Notes under the pieces: generated by a model
Seen by the model: only the letters and a program-made list of their open reading frames with translations
Databases searched by the model: none
What the model was told of the DNA's origin: nothing
Source: Phycisphaeraceae bacterium
GTDB taxonomy: Bacteria > Planctomycetota > Phycisphaerae > Phycisphaerales > Phycisphaeraceae
Assembly (NCBI GenBank): GCA_002704825.1
Contig: PAIY01000089.1
Location: forward strand, 1-49,863
Length of the DNA: 49,863 nt
Reading direction: 5' to 3'
Shown: in pieces, positions 34,574-42,496 of the stretch
How the letters are laid out: each line of letters starts with the position of its first letter
Position numbering within the stretch: the stretch's first letter is position 1
Translations under genes and position numbers: made by a program

Positions 34574-36718
34574 TTACTGCACGAACATAAATTCACGTGT
34601 GTTGAGTAGTGCCCAGACGATGTCCTGGAAGGCTTCGTCCTTGGCAACGTCCCGAAGCTCGCTTTGAACGAGCGATGTTTCACTGGCCGTGGGCTTGCGG
34701 GTGAGGATGCTGACCCAGACGGTTTCGAGTTTATCCCGACCACTGCCAGCCTTTTTGACCTGTTCAAGCAGGATTGAATCGCGGCGCATGATCCGTTGGA
34801 ACAACGTGCCGTTCATCAGGGAGAGGATTTGCGGGATGGACGAATCGTCATAGCCGTTGTTGGTGATCTCGCGATCGGATTGGCCGAACATTCTCAGGAA
34901 ATGACCGGGGCGTGCGGGCTGCTCCATCTCCGATGCGCGAACCATGTCACGTGGGACACCGCGCCAACGCGGGTCGTCATCGACTTTGCCCTTGTTTTGC
35001 TCACGTTGTTTTTTTCGCATATCAAGCAGGTCACTGTATTGCTTTCGCAGGTCCTGCATGTCGGATTTGAGTTTGTTTTCCTCGGATGTGTTTTTGCTGT
35101 TGCGTGCCTGACGCATGTCGCGTTCAATTTCCTTACGCTTATTATCAAACTCACGTCGGCGGACCATGACATCAGCAGATTCTTTGACCAGGGTGAACAG
35201 CGCGTCAGCATTCATGTCCATGTATTCGTTGAATTTGTCATAGTCATAGCCGCGCCCGCCGGTGACGTCGCCGGGACGTTCGTCAATGTCCTGAACCGCC
35301 AAAGTGAGGATCGAGTCCCAGATTTGGGCAGCCGACATGCGCCGGAGAACCGGGCCGGGGAAGTGGTAGGGCTTGGTGTTGTCCAACTGCTCCATGGAGG
35401 CCTGTCGCTGATAGGTCTGCGTGTTGTAGATCATGCGCTGAAATTGCTTAACGTCATATTTCAGATCGATCATGGTCTGGACCAGGTAGTCCATCAATTC
35501 CGGATTGCTCGCTTCGGTGTCGTTTTTAATGTCGTCAGTTGGTTCAATCAAGCCAACACCGAAAGCATCTTTCCAGAGACGGTTGACGATGACGACGGTG
35601 AAGCGCGGGTTCTTGGTGTCAGTGAGCCACTTGGCAAAGACTTCGGGTCGAGAGTGTCCCTTGGGGACTTCTGCTAAATCACCGAAAATCGTGCGCGGTT
35701 GGACAACATCTTTGGGCTTGGCATCATCATACTTGTAATCATCAGGCAGACGCAGGTCCTTGTTACGCACGAACACCGGGTACTGTAACGGTTCAAGCAT
35801 GTTCCGGGCAGCACGGTTCATCATGATGCGCTCCGGGTCATCCTTGTCTTTGTTCTTGGTCTGTTTGCGGATCTTGTTGTAAAGCTCTTTGAGATTGTCA
35901 TACTTCCAACGGGCATTGGTGGTGTGAATGCCATAGGTGTAGGCGGACATCTCGTGAAACTCCATCTGAGTCCAGATGTCAAAAGGATGATCGTGACATT
36001 GGGCGCAGCCGACCTGTGTGCCCAGAAAGACGCGGGTGGTGTTGGATATGTTGTCCAGGGGCATGCCCATGTCGCGCTGGTAGTAGCCGACCGCACCATT
36101 GTTCCAGACGTAACCCTCAGCTGTGAGCATTTCGTAGACCATTTGGTTGTAAGGTTTGGAATACTTCACCGAGTCCTTGATCCAGTTGATCCACGGTTCA
36201 CCAATCGCGCGGTTGTTGCGAGACTTGACGCGCAACAGGTCCGCGTAAAAGTTGAACATGTCACTGGTGTAGCCTTTGGAGTCAAGCAGGTGATCGACCA
36301 GATCACTGCGACGGTTCTTGTCGCGACGTTTGTCGAAGACCTGGACTTCTTCATAGGTCGGGATGCGGCCGGTGATGGCAAGGTAGTACCGGCGGAGCAT
36401 GGTGTCATCGTCCGCAGGCGGGTTGGGGCGGACACGATGCTTCTTGTAGTTGGCCTGGATCAGATCGTCGACCTTGTCACTGATCACCTGAATCTCACGC
36501 AGGGGGACATCCTTGGCGGACTTGACGGGGATCGCCGGCTGGGAGGTTGCTGGCTGAGACGTCGCAGGTTGTGAGGTTGCTGCCTTGGTCTTGGCAGCCA
36601 TCATCGTCTGAGCCTGCGACTGACGCTCGCCGAGCATCATGTTGCAAATAGCCAGGCTGAGGATGGCAACCAGTGAGAATCCAATGAGCGAACGACGGTG
36701 GGGGGTGGCGTTTGGCAT
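34574..36718 (-). CDS. DUF1549/DUF1553 domain protein with CxxCH motif
   Basis: About 714 residues. A signal sequence or anchor (~residues 9-36) is followed by a low-complexity linker with three tandem ATSQP units. DUF1549 (about 75-270) begins at 'LREIQVISDKVDDLIQANY' and includes 'RVFLGTQVGCAQCHDHPFD', a CxxCH that could bind heme. DUF1553 (about 350-700) includes 'AEVPKGHSRPEVFAKWLTD', 'NRLWKDAFGVGLIEPTDD' and the C-terminal 'DIVWALLNTREFMFVQ', interrupted by a charged helical insert near 520-580. ATG 36718 is used; an upstream TTG is less likely. First gene of a unit with DUF1501 and the b562-like protein. Such pairs are planctomycete hallmarks; function is not firmly known. Confidence 0.88.
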   Translation of the reverse strand: MPNATPHRRSLIGFSLVAILSLAICNMMLGERQSQAQTMMAAKTKAATSQPATSQPATSQPAIPVKSAKDVPLREIQVISDKVDDLIQANYKKHRVRPNPPADDDTMLRRYYLAITGRIPTYEEVQVFDKRRDKNRRSDLVDHLLDSKGYTSDMFNFYADLLRVKSRNNRAIGEPWINWIKDSVKYSKPYNQMVYEMLTAEGYVWNNGAVGYYQRDMGMPLDNISNTTRVFLGTQVGCAQCHDHPFDIWTQMEFHEMSAYTYGIHTTNARWKYDNLKELYNKIRKQTKNKDKDDPERIMMNRAARNMLEPLQYPVFVRNKDLRLPDDYKYDDAKPKDVVQPRTIFGDLAEVPKGHSRPEVFAKWLTDTKNPRFTVVIVNRLWKDAFGVGLIEPTDDIKNDTEASNPELMDYLVQTMIDLKYDVKQFQRMIYNTQTYQRQASMEQLDNTKPYHFPGPVLRRMSAAQIWDSILTLAVQDIDERPGDVTGGRGYDYDKFNEYMDMNADALFTLVKESADVMVRRREFDNKRKEIERDMRQARNSKNTSEENKLKSDMQDLRKQYSDLLDMRKKQREQNKGKVDDDPRWRGVPRDMVRASEMEQPARPGHFLRMFGQSDREITNNGYDDSSIPQILSLMNGTLFQRIMRRDSILLEQVKKAGSGRDKLETVWVSILTRKPTASETSLVQSELRDVAKDEAFQDIVWALLNTREFMFVQ

Positions 36719-37089
36719 GGCAATTGAGGTGTGGGCATGAGGTGTCAATACAGCGTTTTATTCTAAAAGTTATCGGCGTGTTGGCCAATGTTTTTTTAGT
36801 CTTTTTCTAAAACAGTGATTTATAAAAATACTTTAATGTGTGAAGTTTATAATTGTCACAGTGTTGGGACACGCTTAATGGCTTAACGCTCCGGGGCGGA
36901 GATTCATTGCATTTGGGTGATAAAAATCTTGATTCATACTGCGGATTGGCCCGAGTACGTCATTATGTCGCGGATATTCAGATAAAGGTGTACGCTTTAA
37001 AGGGTTACCGTTTGTATTTGCCGTGATTCTGATACAATGCTGCTTCAAACAACAAAGGGGTTGTTTGGATACATCACAAAGGAGCACAC
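36719..37089. other. Divergent intergenic region before mscS
   Basis: About 370 bases, AT-rich near 36780-36860, with no coding potential I would support. It must carry promoters for the DUF1549 gene and for the mscS-type gene. The only specific signal is the TTGTAT...TACAAT pair at 37012-37038. Confidence 0.6.
37012..37038 (+). promoter_or_regulatory. Candidate promoter with inverted repeat upstream of mscS
   Basis: TTGTAT (37012-37017) and TACAAT (37033-37038) are 15 nt apart, a sigma-70-like pair with a short spacer. TTGTAT and ATACAA (37032-37037) also form a perfect 6-bp inverted repeat, so the site could equally be an operator. Confidence 0.4.
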
Positions 37090-37971
37090 ATGCTGCTGAC
37101 ACTTGGGCAGGAAGCTGCCACGCAAGCGACGACGGAATCGGGTTCGAACCTGATGCAACAGATACAGGAAAATGGGTTACTGCTGTTTACGCAATACGGC
37201 ATACCCGCAATCACGGCATTGCTGATTCTGTTTATTGGTTTCCTGATTGCCGGCTGGTTATCGGGTTCGACGCTCAAAGCCTGTAACAAGACCAAGCTTG
37301 ATCTGACGCTGAGCAAGTTCATTGCCCGCATGGTCAAGTGGTTGGTGTTGTTGCTGACGGGTATTTTCATTCTGGGCAAATTCGGTATCAACACGGCCAG
37401 TTTCGCGGTGGTACTCGGTGCGGCCGGTTTGGCGATTGGTCTTGCTTTTCAGGGGACATTGTCGAACTTTGCTGCCGGGATCATGCTGCTGGTCTTCCGC
37501 CCGTACAAGGTGGGCGATGTTGTGACCGTTTCAGGAACGACTGGCAAAGTCGACGAAGTGGAGCTTTTCACCACCACGCTGGACACGCCGGACAACCGTC
37601 GGTTCATCATCCCCAACTCTGCGATTTTCGGCTCGACAATTGAGAACATCACCTTCCATCCGCGTCGTCGCGTGGACGTTGCTGTGGGCGTTTCCTACTC
37701 AGCGGACATTGACAAGACGCGTCAGGTTTTGATTGCCGCTGCCAACTCGATTGAGAAGACGCTCGATGATCCGGAGAAGGTGATCATGCTCACAGGACTG
37801 GGCGCCAGCAGTGTGGATTGGGTGGTCCGCGTCTGGGCTAACACCTCGGACTTCTGGGGCGTGAAGGAAGATTTGACCCGCGCGATCAAGATGCACCTGG
37901 ACGAAGCAGGCATCAGCATCCCGTTCCCGCAGATGGATATTCACCTGGACAAAATCGACAGCGAAGACTGA
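37090..37971 (+). CDS. mscS: Small-conductance mechanosensitive channel (MscS family)
   Basis: A 293-residue inner-membrane channel that opens under membrane tension to release solutes on osmotic downshock. Three transmembrane helices are seen (about residues 35-60, 75-97, 100-128). The last is the pore helix 'VLGAAGLAIGLAFQGTLSNFAAGIMLLVFRP' with the alternating Gly/Ala packing of MscS TM3, followed by the beta domain ('YKVGDVVTVSGTTGKVDEVELFTTTL', 'IPNSAIF') and the C-terminal domain ending 'GISIPFPQMDIHL'. Length is close to E. coli MscS (286). A strong AAAGGAG lies before the ATG, and a terminator follows. Confidence 0.95.
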   Translation: MLLTLGQEAATQATTESGSNLMQQIQENGLLLFTQYGIPAITALLILFIGFLIAGWLSGSTLKACNKTKLDLTLSKFIARMVKWLVLLLTGIFILGKFGINTASFAVVLGAAGLAIGLAFQGTLSNFAAGIMLLVFRPYKVGDVVTVSGTTGKVDEVELFTTTLDTPDNRRFIIPNSAIFGSTIENITFHPRRRVDVAVGVSYSADIDKTRQVLIAAANSIEKTLDDPEKVIMLTGLGASSVDWVVRVWANTSDFWGVKEDLTRAIKMHLDEAGISIPFPQMDIHLDKIDSED

Positions 37972-38004
37972 TTGATCAGGTTAATACATACGATATACCC
38001 TGGG

Positions 38005-38035
38005 CCGTACCTGTATTTTGCAGGTGCGGTTTTTT
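38005..38035 (+). terminator. Intrinsic terminator after mscS
   Basis: CCGTACCTG (38005-38013) pairs with CAGGTGCGG (38021-38029) with one G-T pair and a 7-nt loop, followed by six T. It lies 34 nt after the mscS stop codon. Confidence 0.88.
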
Positions 38036-38194
38036 ATTGGACTTTGCCTGGCGGATTGCGCACAAAATAACCCCCAGCCGTTACAGAAGGCAACAATTGA
38101 TTAAGAATCTATAAATTACACTTCATGTATTTGTACTTGCCTCCCTGAATTGGCGATTTGTATTGATAGAAACCGTTTTTTTGAAAGGTTCCTC

Positions 38195-38665
38195 ATGCCT
38201 GGCGATTACATGCTGCTCAATCAGGGGCAGATTGCTGTTGAATATTGGGAAGGGCAGATCACCTACGACATGCTCATGGCCAATGAACTGGCCATCTCCA
38301 GCGATCCGGATATCCAAAAGGGTTCGATCTATCTCGTGGATATGCGAAAGGCCACCACGGACGTGACCATGGAGCAGGTGCGTGAAATTGCAGATGTCAC
38401 CATCCACGGTGAGTACGGCATCCGCTACAGCAAAGCGGCGATTGTGTGTACGGAGAATCTGACGTTCACCCAATCCCAGATGTATGAGCTGAGTGTCTGC
38501 CAGCATGGGCTGAGCATTATAACCTTCACCAGCCTGCCGATTGCCTGCCGTTGGTTGAATGTGGATATTGACATGATTGAGCGTGCGATTGGAAAATTAC
38601 AACATCACCTTCTCCCGCATGCCCCCCACAGTGTCGATGAGAAGAAAGTCATCAAGGTTTTGTGA
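38195..38665 (+). CDS. Small alpha/beta protein, tandem paralog 1 (STAS/SpoIIAA-like?)
   Basis: A 156-residue soluble protein starting MPGDY, with 'GQIAVEYWEGQITYDMLMANELAISSD', 'IYLVDMRKATTDVTMEQVREIADV' and 'AAIVCTENLTFTQSQMYELS'. The pattern is alternating strands and helices like the SpoIIAA/STAS-like single-domain proteins, but I could not assign it firmly. ATG 38195 has AAAGG 7 nt upstream. The next gene is a clear paralog 75 nt downstream. The C-terminal 20 residues are unlike its partner. Function unknown. Confidence 0.7.
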   Translation: MPGDYMLLNQGQIAVEYWEGQITYDMLMANELAISSDPDIQKGSIYLVDMRKATTDVTMEQVREIADVTIHGEYGIRYSKAAIVCTENLTFTQSQMYELSVCQHGLSIITFTSLPIACRWLNVDIDMIERAIGKLQHHLLPHAPHSVDEKKVIKVL

Positions 38666-38740
38666 GTTTCGATCAATCAGCAACTTGATGTCAGTGCAGT
38701 GGTCCGGCCCTGTGTTGCTTTGGATGATAGGGAGTTGAAT

Positions 38741-39184
38741 ATGCCAGGTGATTACGAAGTGATCCATGACGGCCAATTGGTCGTTGAGTATTGGGCCGGT
38801 GCCGTTACATGTGATGAAATTCTTGAACATGAGAAGATTCATCTTGCGGACACATCGATCATGAAACATGCCCGATGTCTGGTGGATATGCGAAATATCA
38901 CATCAGAATTGAGTATAAAAGATATTCAAGAAGTCGTGGATATGAACATGGCCTGTCTTGATGCCCCCAAACATCTCAAAATCGCCATCGTCTGCACGGA
39001 CAGTCGCGTCTACAGGCAGTCGCAAATATTCGAACTGTCATTGTTCAAACATGGTGTGAGTATTATCACCTTCACCAGTCTCTCGGTCGCCTGCGCTTGG
39101 CTTGATGTTGATGTGGTACAAGTCGAGAGCACGATTGACCAATTGAAAAACAAAGTGGAAGAACAACATTTCCACGCAGCTTGA
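38741..39184 (+). CDS. Small alpha/beta protein, tandem paralog 2 (STAS/SpoIIAA-like?)
   Basis: A 147-residue paralog of the preceding gene: both start MPGDY and share 'VEYW.G..T', 'LVDMR..T', 'IAIVCT', 'QSQ..ELS...HG.SIITFTSL..AC.WL.VD' in the same order. ATG 38741 has AGGGAG 6 nt upstream. The last shared block, 'SIITFTSL..AC.WLDVD', is the best conserved and may be a functional surface. It ends 65 nt before the convergent holB gene. Function unknown; a SpoIIAA/STAS-like regulatory domain is a guess from the fold pattern. Confidence 0.7.
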   Translation: MPGDYEVIHDGQLVVEYWAGAVTCDEILEHEKIHLADTSIMKHARCLVDMRNITSELSIKDIQEVVDMNMACLDAPKHLKIAIVCTDSRVYRQSQIFELSLFKHGVSIITFTSLSVACAWLDVDVVQVESTIDQLKNKVEEQHFHAA

Positions 39185-39249
39185 ATGGTGATGAATTTCT
39201 GACTGCCGGGGCAGCGCATGTCATCCCCAACCAACACGACGGATTATTG

Positions 39250-40389
39250 CTATTGCCAACGCAGCGGCTCGAAGGTTTGCGTACGGATGGCCTGTTGCCA
39301 ATGGGCGAAAAGGTGATCCATTACCAGCGTGAGATTGACGTTGGAGCTCAATGCCTGCTGGGCGATGGTCAGTGAATCGATCAAGCTCAGCCAAGGCCCA
39401 AGTTGCTGTTCATTGGTCACTGGATCATCAGGTTGGGCAGCTTCTGCAATATTCTGCATCCGACTGCGGGCGTACTGACCAAGCAGATGAAACATCAGGT
39501 TGGCCGACATTTTGTTGGCAGCCTCCTTGGAGGCACCGGCATGTGTGTCGACCCAATCCTTGGCTAAGGCATCAATCTTTTCACCACAGTCCTGCCCGAG
39601 CATCGGTGCTGCCTTGCCACGTGAAATATCCATCACACCCGGCAGGATGTCCCGCGCCCACTGCACCAGTTCATACTTTTCTGTCATTGCCGCCAAACCC
39701 AATGAACCATTGCAGAAATGGATAAACCATTGTGTTTCACGTTCGGTGAGATTCAGCTCATGCTCTGCTAACCAACGGTTGATAACCTCATCGGGCAAGG
39801 AACCGAAACTCACTGCCTGACAGCGACTGCGAATGGTGATAAGCAGTTGATCAAGCTGATGGGTGACGAGGATGAAATAGGTGTTGGGCGGAGGCTCTTC
39901 GAGTGTTTTGAGCAGGGCGTTCTGGCCGACCGCTGCCAGCAGGTGCGCTTCGTCGATGATGAAGACTTTGCCATGCCGCAGCGATGGACTCTTGGATGCC
40001 GCCGAGTCGTGGAACTTGCCATCGGATGTTTCACCGCCGATGACAAACTCGCGGATGAGATCCACGGGGATCGACAACAGCTTGCGACTGCGGACGGTGG
40101 CAATGCTGGATTGGGCAGCCAACTCCTTTTGAACGACATGTAAATCCGGGTGTGCCGCGTCGGGTTGATTGATGAGGTTGCAGGATTCACAGCCGTTGCA
40201 GGGTTCGCGGTTTCCCGCCAGATCGACCTGCGGGCTATGGCAGAGGAGCATCTTGGCAAAGGCGGTGGCAGTGGTGAATTTGCCGACACCTTCGCTACCA
40301 TGGAAAATCCATGCGTGATGCGTTCTGTCGGATGCCAGTGCAGACTGTAGAATAGCCGTGGCTTTGGGTTGACCGAGAATACCTTGCAT
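39250..40389 (-). CDS. holB: DNA polymerase III subunit delta' (clamp-loader ATPase homolog)
   Basis: A 379-residue AAA+ protein of the clamp loader. Seen: 'ILGQPKATAILQSALASDRTHHAWIFHGSEGVGKF' with a P-loop in which Phe replaces the usual Thr/Ser after GK; a four-Cys zinc module ('LLCHS... EPCNGCESC'); Walker B 'KVFIIDEAHLL'; sensor 1 region 'ALLKTLEEPPPNTYFILVTHQ'; and the SRC motif 'TIRSRCQ'. These fit delta' or a DnaX-like subunit; the altered P-loop and single-gene size favour delta', which does not need ATP hydrolysis. The start is ATG 40389. It is monocistronic here. Confidence 0.85.
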   Translation of the reverse strand: MQGILGQPKATAILQSALASDRTHHAWIFHGSEGVGKFTTATAFAKMLLCHSPQVDLAGNREPCNGCESCNLINQPDAAHPDLHVVQKELAAQSSIATVRSRKLLSIPVDLIREFVIGGETSDGKFHDSAASKSPSLRHGKVFIIDEAHLLAAVGQNALLKTLEEPPPNTYFILVTHQLDQLLITIRSRCQAVSFGSLPDEVINRWLAEHELNLTERETQWFIHFCNGSLGLAAMTEKYELVQWARDILPGVMDISRGKAAPMLGQDCGEKIDALAKDWVDTHAGASKEAANKMSANLMFHLLGQYARSRMQNIAEAAQPDDPVTNEQQLGPWLSLIDSLTIAQQALSSNVNLTLVMDHLFAHWQQAIRTQTFEPLRWQ

Positions 40390-40473
40390 AAGCGGTCATC
40401 TTACCAAGGTTCGCAGCAGGCGTCAGGCGACAGTCCCTGTTAAGCTATCGGGGGTTTATTGAAAGTGTTTACG

Positions 40474-41298
40474 ATGAATCAACGACGGACATTAGGGCAG
40501 GCATGGGTGTGGGCAGTAGCAGGCATCGCGGTGATTGCAATTGCCGGTGTGTTGGTGTTTGTGATGATGGGGGGCGATGATCCGCAACAGGCGTTACCCG
40601 ATGCCGACATCGTTCATGTCGCACCGCCACCGACTGCAGCACAGGCTCCTTCCAGTGAACCCCAACTCAAGCCACGGCCGACAACACCTGCCACACCGCA
40701 GCCGGTTTTGACGAACACCGTCAATCAGTCAGAGAGTGTTCCCGTTAACACGTTGGCTCCCAGGACACAGGCGGTCGCCAGTGCGCCCGCCAGCAAACCG
40801 GCAGCAACACCGGCTGCCACATCACCAAGCCAACCCGCCACGATCACACCTGCCGGACATTACGGCGGTTTCCATGTCAAGCTCTCGCGAACCCCTTGGC
40901 CGTTGGAGGGTGAGAAATTTGGCAAGCCCATCCCACCGACCTTGCTGGTTGATGCCGACACCTTGGCCCAACTGGATGCCATCGGTTCTCTGCAGGCCAG
41001 ACCCGGCCAGATCATCCCCTGGGATCAGGCCCGCCGCTATGTCGGCCAGACGATTACCGTTCAAGGCAAGATCGTGTTGGCTAACCGAACCAGTCGCGTC
41101 TGCTTCCTGAACTTCACCGAGAATTGGCGGGGACGGTTTTACGTGATCCTGTTCCAGGATGTCCTGGGGAGTTGGCCCCAATCGCCGGACAAGTATTTTC
41201 TGCATAAGACCATTCAGGTCACCGGCGAGGTCAAGGAACGCAAGGGGGTTCCACAGATTCAGGTCAGCAAGGTGGATCAGATTAAAATCATGCCATGA
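40474..41298 (+). CDS. Membrane-anchored protein with C-terminal OB-fold-like domain
   Basis: About 274 residues: a signal anchor at 12-32 ('AWVWAVAGIAVIAIAGVLVF'), a Pro/Ala/Thr/Gln-rich linker of about 100 residues, then a globular C-terminus. Its end, 'IPWDQARRYVGQTITVQGKI' through 'HKTIQVTGEVKERKGVPQIQ', has the strand pattern of an OB-fold like those in exported nucleases and tRNA-anti-type domains. The globular part should lie outside the inner membrane. No catalytic motif is seen. ATG 40474 is chosen over the upstream TTG 40459; Shine-Dalgarno is weak. Divergent from holB with an 84-nt gap. Function unknown. Confidence 0.7.
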   Translation: MNQRRTLGQAWVWAVAGIAVIAIAGVLVFVMMGGDDPQQALPDADIVHVAPPPTAAQAPSSEPQLKPRPTTPATPQPVLTNTVNQSESVPVNTLAPRTQAVASAPASKPAATPAATSPSQPATITPAGHYGGFHVKLSRTPWPLEGEKFGKPIPPTLLVDADTLAQLDAIGSLQARPGQIIPWDQARRYVGQTITVQGKIVLANRTSRVCFLNFTENWRGRFYVILFQDVLGSWPQSPDKYFLHKTIQVTGEVKERKGVPQIQVSKVDQIKIMP

Positions 41299-41627
41299 TC
41301 CGGCCGATGTCTCTTCGCCACAGATGGATTGGGAACGCTCTGGCTTTGGGGTAAGGCAATTGTCTTAATGTCCGATTTTTCGCTTGATACTTTGGCGAAT
41401 CTTGGATACAAAATGGTGGTGTGTATTGGGCGTGGTTGGTAGGCACTGCCATGAGTTTGGGCGTCTTACATGTTCTGGATTCAACCACCGCCAGTTTCAC
41501 ATGGGAAATAGAGAAGCGAGATGACCGGGGGCCTGGTCTACAGTCCGAAGACACCTTACAGGCTTGGTTTTGAAAACATCCGTCCTTGTCATCCATACCC
41601 AACGATTTTCAGATCGGATGCAGTGTT
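41299..41627. other. Intergenic region before the FixJ-like gene
   Basis: About 330 bases with no ORF, repeat or terminator I can support. It presumably carries the promoter of the FixJ-like regulator, but I see no clear -35/-10 pair. Confidence 0.6.
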
Positions 41628-42266
41628 ATGCCCACGCCGACAGAAACTCACCCCAAGGCCATCAAGCCAACCGTGTTCGTGGTTGACGATGATGCCGCGG
41701 TTCGTGAGTCCATGGCATGGTTGATTGAATCACACGGCTATGAGGTCCAGATTTTTGACTCCGCTCAGACGTTTCTGGATGTCTATCAACCCTACATGAC
41801 CGGCTGCATTGTGCTGGATGTCCGCATGCCCGGGATGGATGGCTTGCAGTTGCAGAATCTGCTTCATGAACGCGGCTGTACCTTGCCCACCATTTTCGTC
41901 ACCGGACATGCCGAAGTCCCCATCGCCATTGCCGCGATTCGTAGCGGGGGTTTTGACTTCCTGGAAAAACCCTTTGACGATGATGTCATGCTCGAACGCA
42001 TCAGACAAGCCTTGGCTTTGGAAGCCCAGAGCCGGGATGATCCCGACCGTCATCAGGATGTGATCAACCGCATCACTCGGCTGACGCCCCAGGAAAAGCG
42101 AATCATGCAGATGATCTGCCAGGGGATGACCAACCGCCAGATTGCAGATGACCTGGAACTCAGCCACAAGACCATCGAAGTCTACCGCACCCGTGTCATG
42201 CAGAAAATGCAGGCCAGCAGCTTGCCGACGCTGGTGAGAATGCTCGTGGAAAACGGGTTGGGATGA
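41628..42266 (+). CDS. FixJ/NarL-type response regulator (receiver plus LuxR HTH)
   Basis: A 212-residue two-component regulator. The receiver (about 14-130) has D20-D22, phospho-acceptor D64 ('IVLDVRMPGMDG'), T92 region 'FVTGHAEVPIAI' and K114 ('FLEKPFDD'); the 'GHAEVPIAIAAIRSGGFDFLEKPFDD' stretch is typical of FixJ. The C-terminal LuxR-type helix-turn-helix is 'LTPQEKRIMQMICQGMTNRQIADDLELSHKTIEVYRTRVMQKM'. ATG 41628 has no obvious Shine-Dalgarno, so the start is moderately sure. No histidine kinase is adjacent, so it is an orphan regulator. The targets may include the polysaccharide genes that follow, but nothing shows this. Confidence 0.9.
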   Translation: MPTPTETHPKAIKPTVFVVDDDAAVRESMAWLIESHGYEVQIFDSAQTFLDVYQPYMTGCIVLDVRMPGMDGLQLQNLLHERGCTLPTIFVTGHAEVPIAIAAIRSGGFDFLEKPFDDDVMLERIRQALALEAQSRDDPDRHQDVINRITRLTPQEKRIMQMICQGMTNRQIADDLELSHKTIEVYRTRVMQKMQASSLPTLVRMLVENGLG

Positions 42267-42297
42267 AACTTGGTTATACGACTTGTGCATATCAAAG

Positions 42298-42319
42298 CCG
42301 TGACACGCCCATGTCACGG
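42298..42319. other. Perfect 8-bp inverted repeat after the FixJ-like gene
   Basis: CCGTGACA (42298-42305) and TGTCACGG (42312-42319) flank six bases. It lies 32 nt after the stop codon and about 180 nt before rmlA. Without a T-run it could be an operator or a weak terminator. Confidence 0.45.
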
Positions 42320-42366
42320 ATCGATTTACCATGGGGTTTGAAACAACCCGTTCCGCTTACCGTCCC

Positions 42367-42372
42367 TATAAT
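42367..42372 (+). promoter_or_regulatory. Candidate -10 element upstream of rmlA
   Basis: A consensus TATAAT lies 125 nt before the rmlA start. The best -35 match, TTGAAA at 42338-42343, is 23 nt away, too far for a standard sigma-70 promoter, so only the -10 is suggested. Confidence 0.3.
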
Positions 42373-42496
42373 CGTTAAAATGATCTGATGGTTGATAAAA
42401 ACCTTCGCGTTGGATTTGCACCTGGCAGGATTGCGACTTACATCTTGCCCACAGTAATTTGAAAATGATCTCGCACGAAAGATAAAGGGGTTCCTC

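Noticed and set aside
34796..35677. 293-codon plus-strand open frame within the DUF1549/DUF1553 gene
   Set aside because: Antisense shadow of a gene with clear domain motifs on the other strand; no motif of its own.
35924..36574. 216-codon plus-strand open frame within the DUF1549/DUF1553 gene
   Set aside because: Antisense shadow; the CxxCH and DUF1549 motifs on the minus strand show which frame is real.
42338..42372. TTGAAA and TATAAT as a complete promoter before rmlA
   Set aside because: The 23-nt spacer is too long for a sigma-70 promoter; only the -10 was kept, with low confidence.
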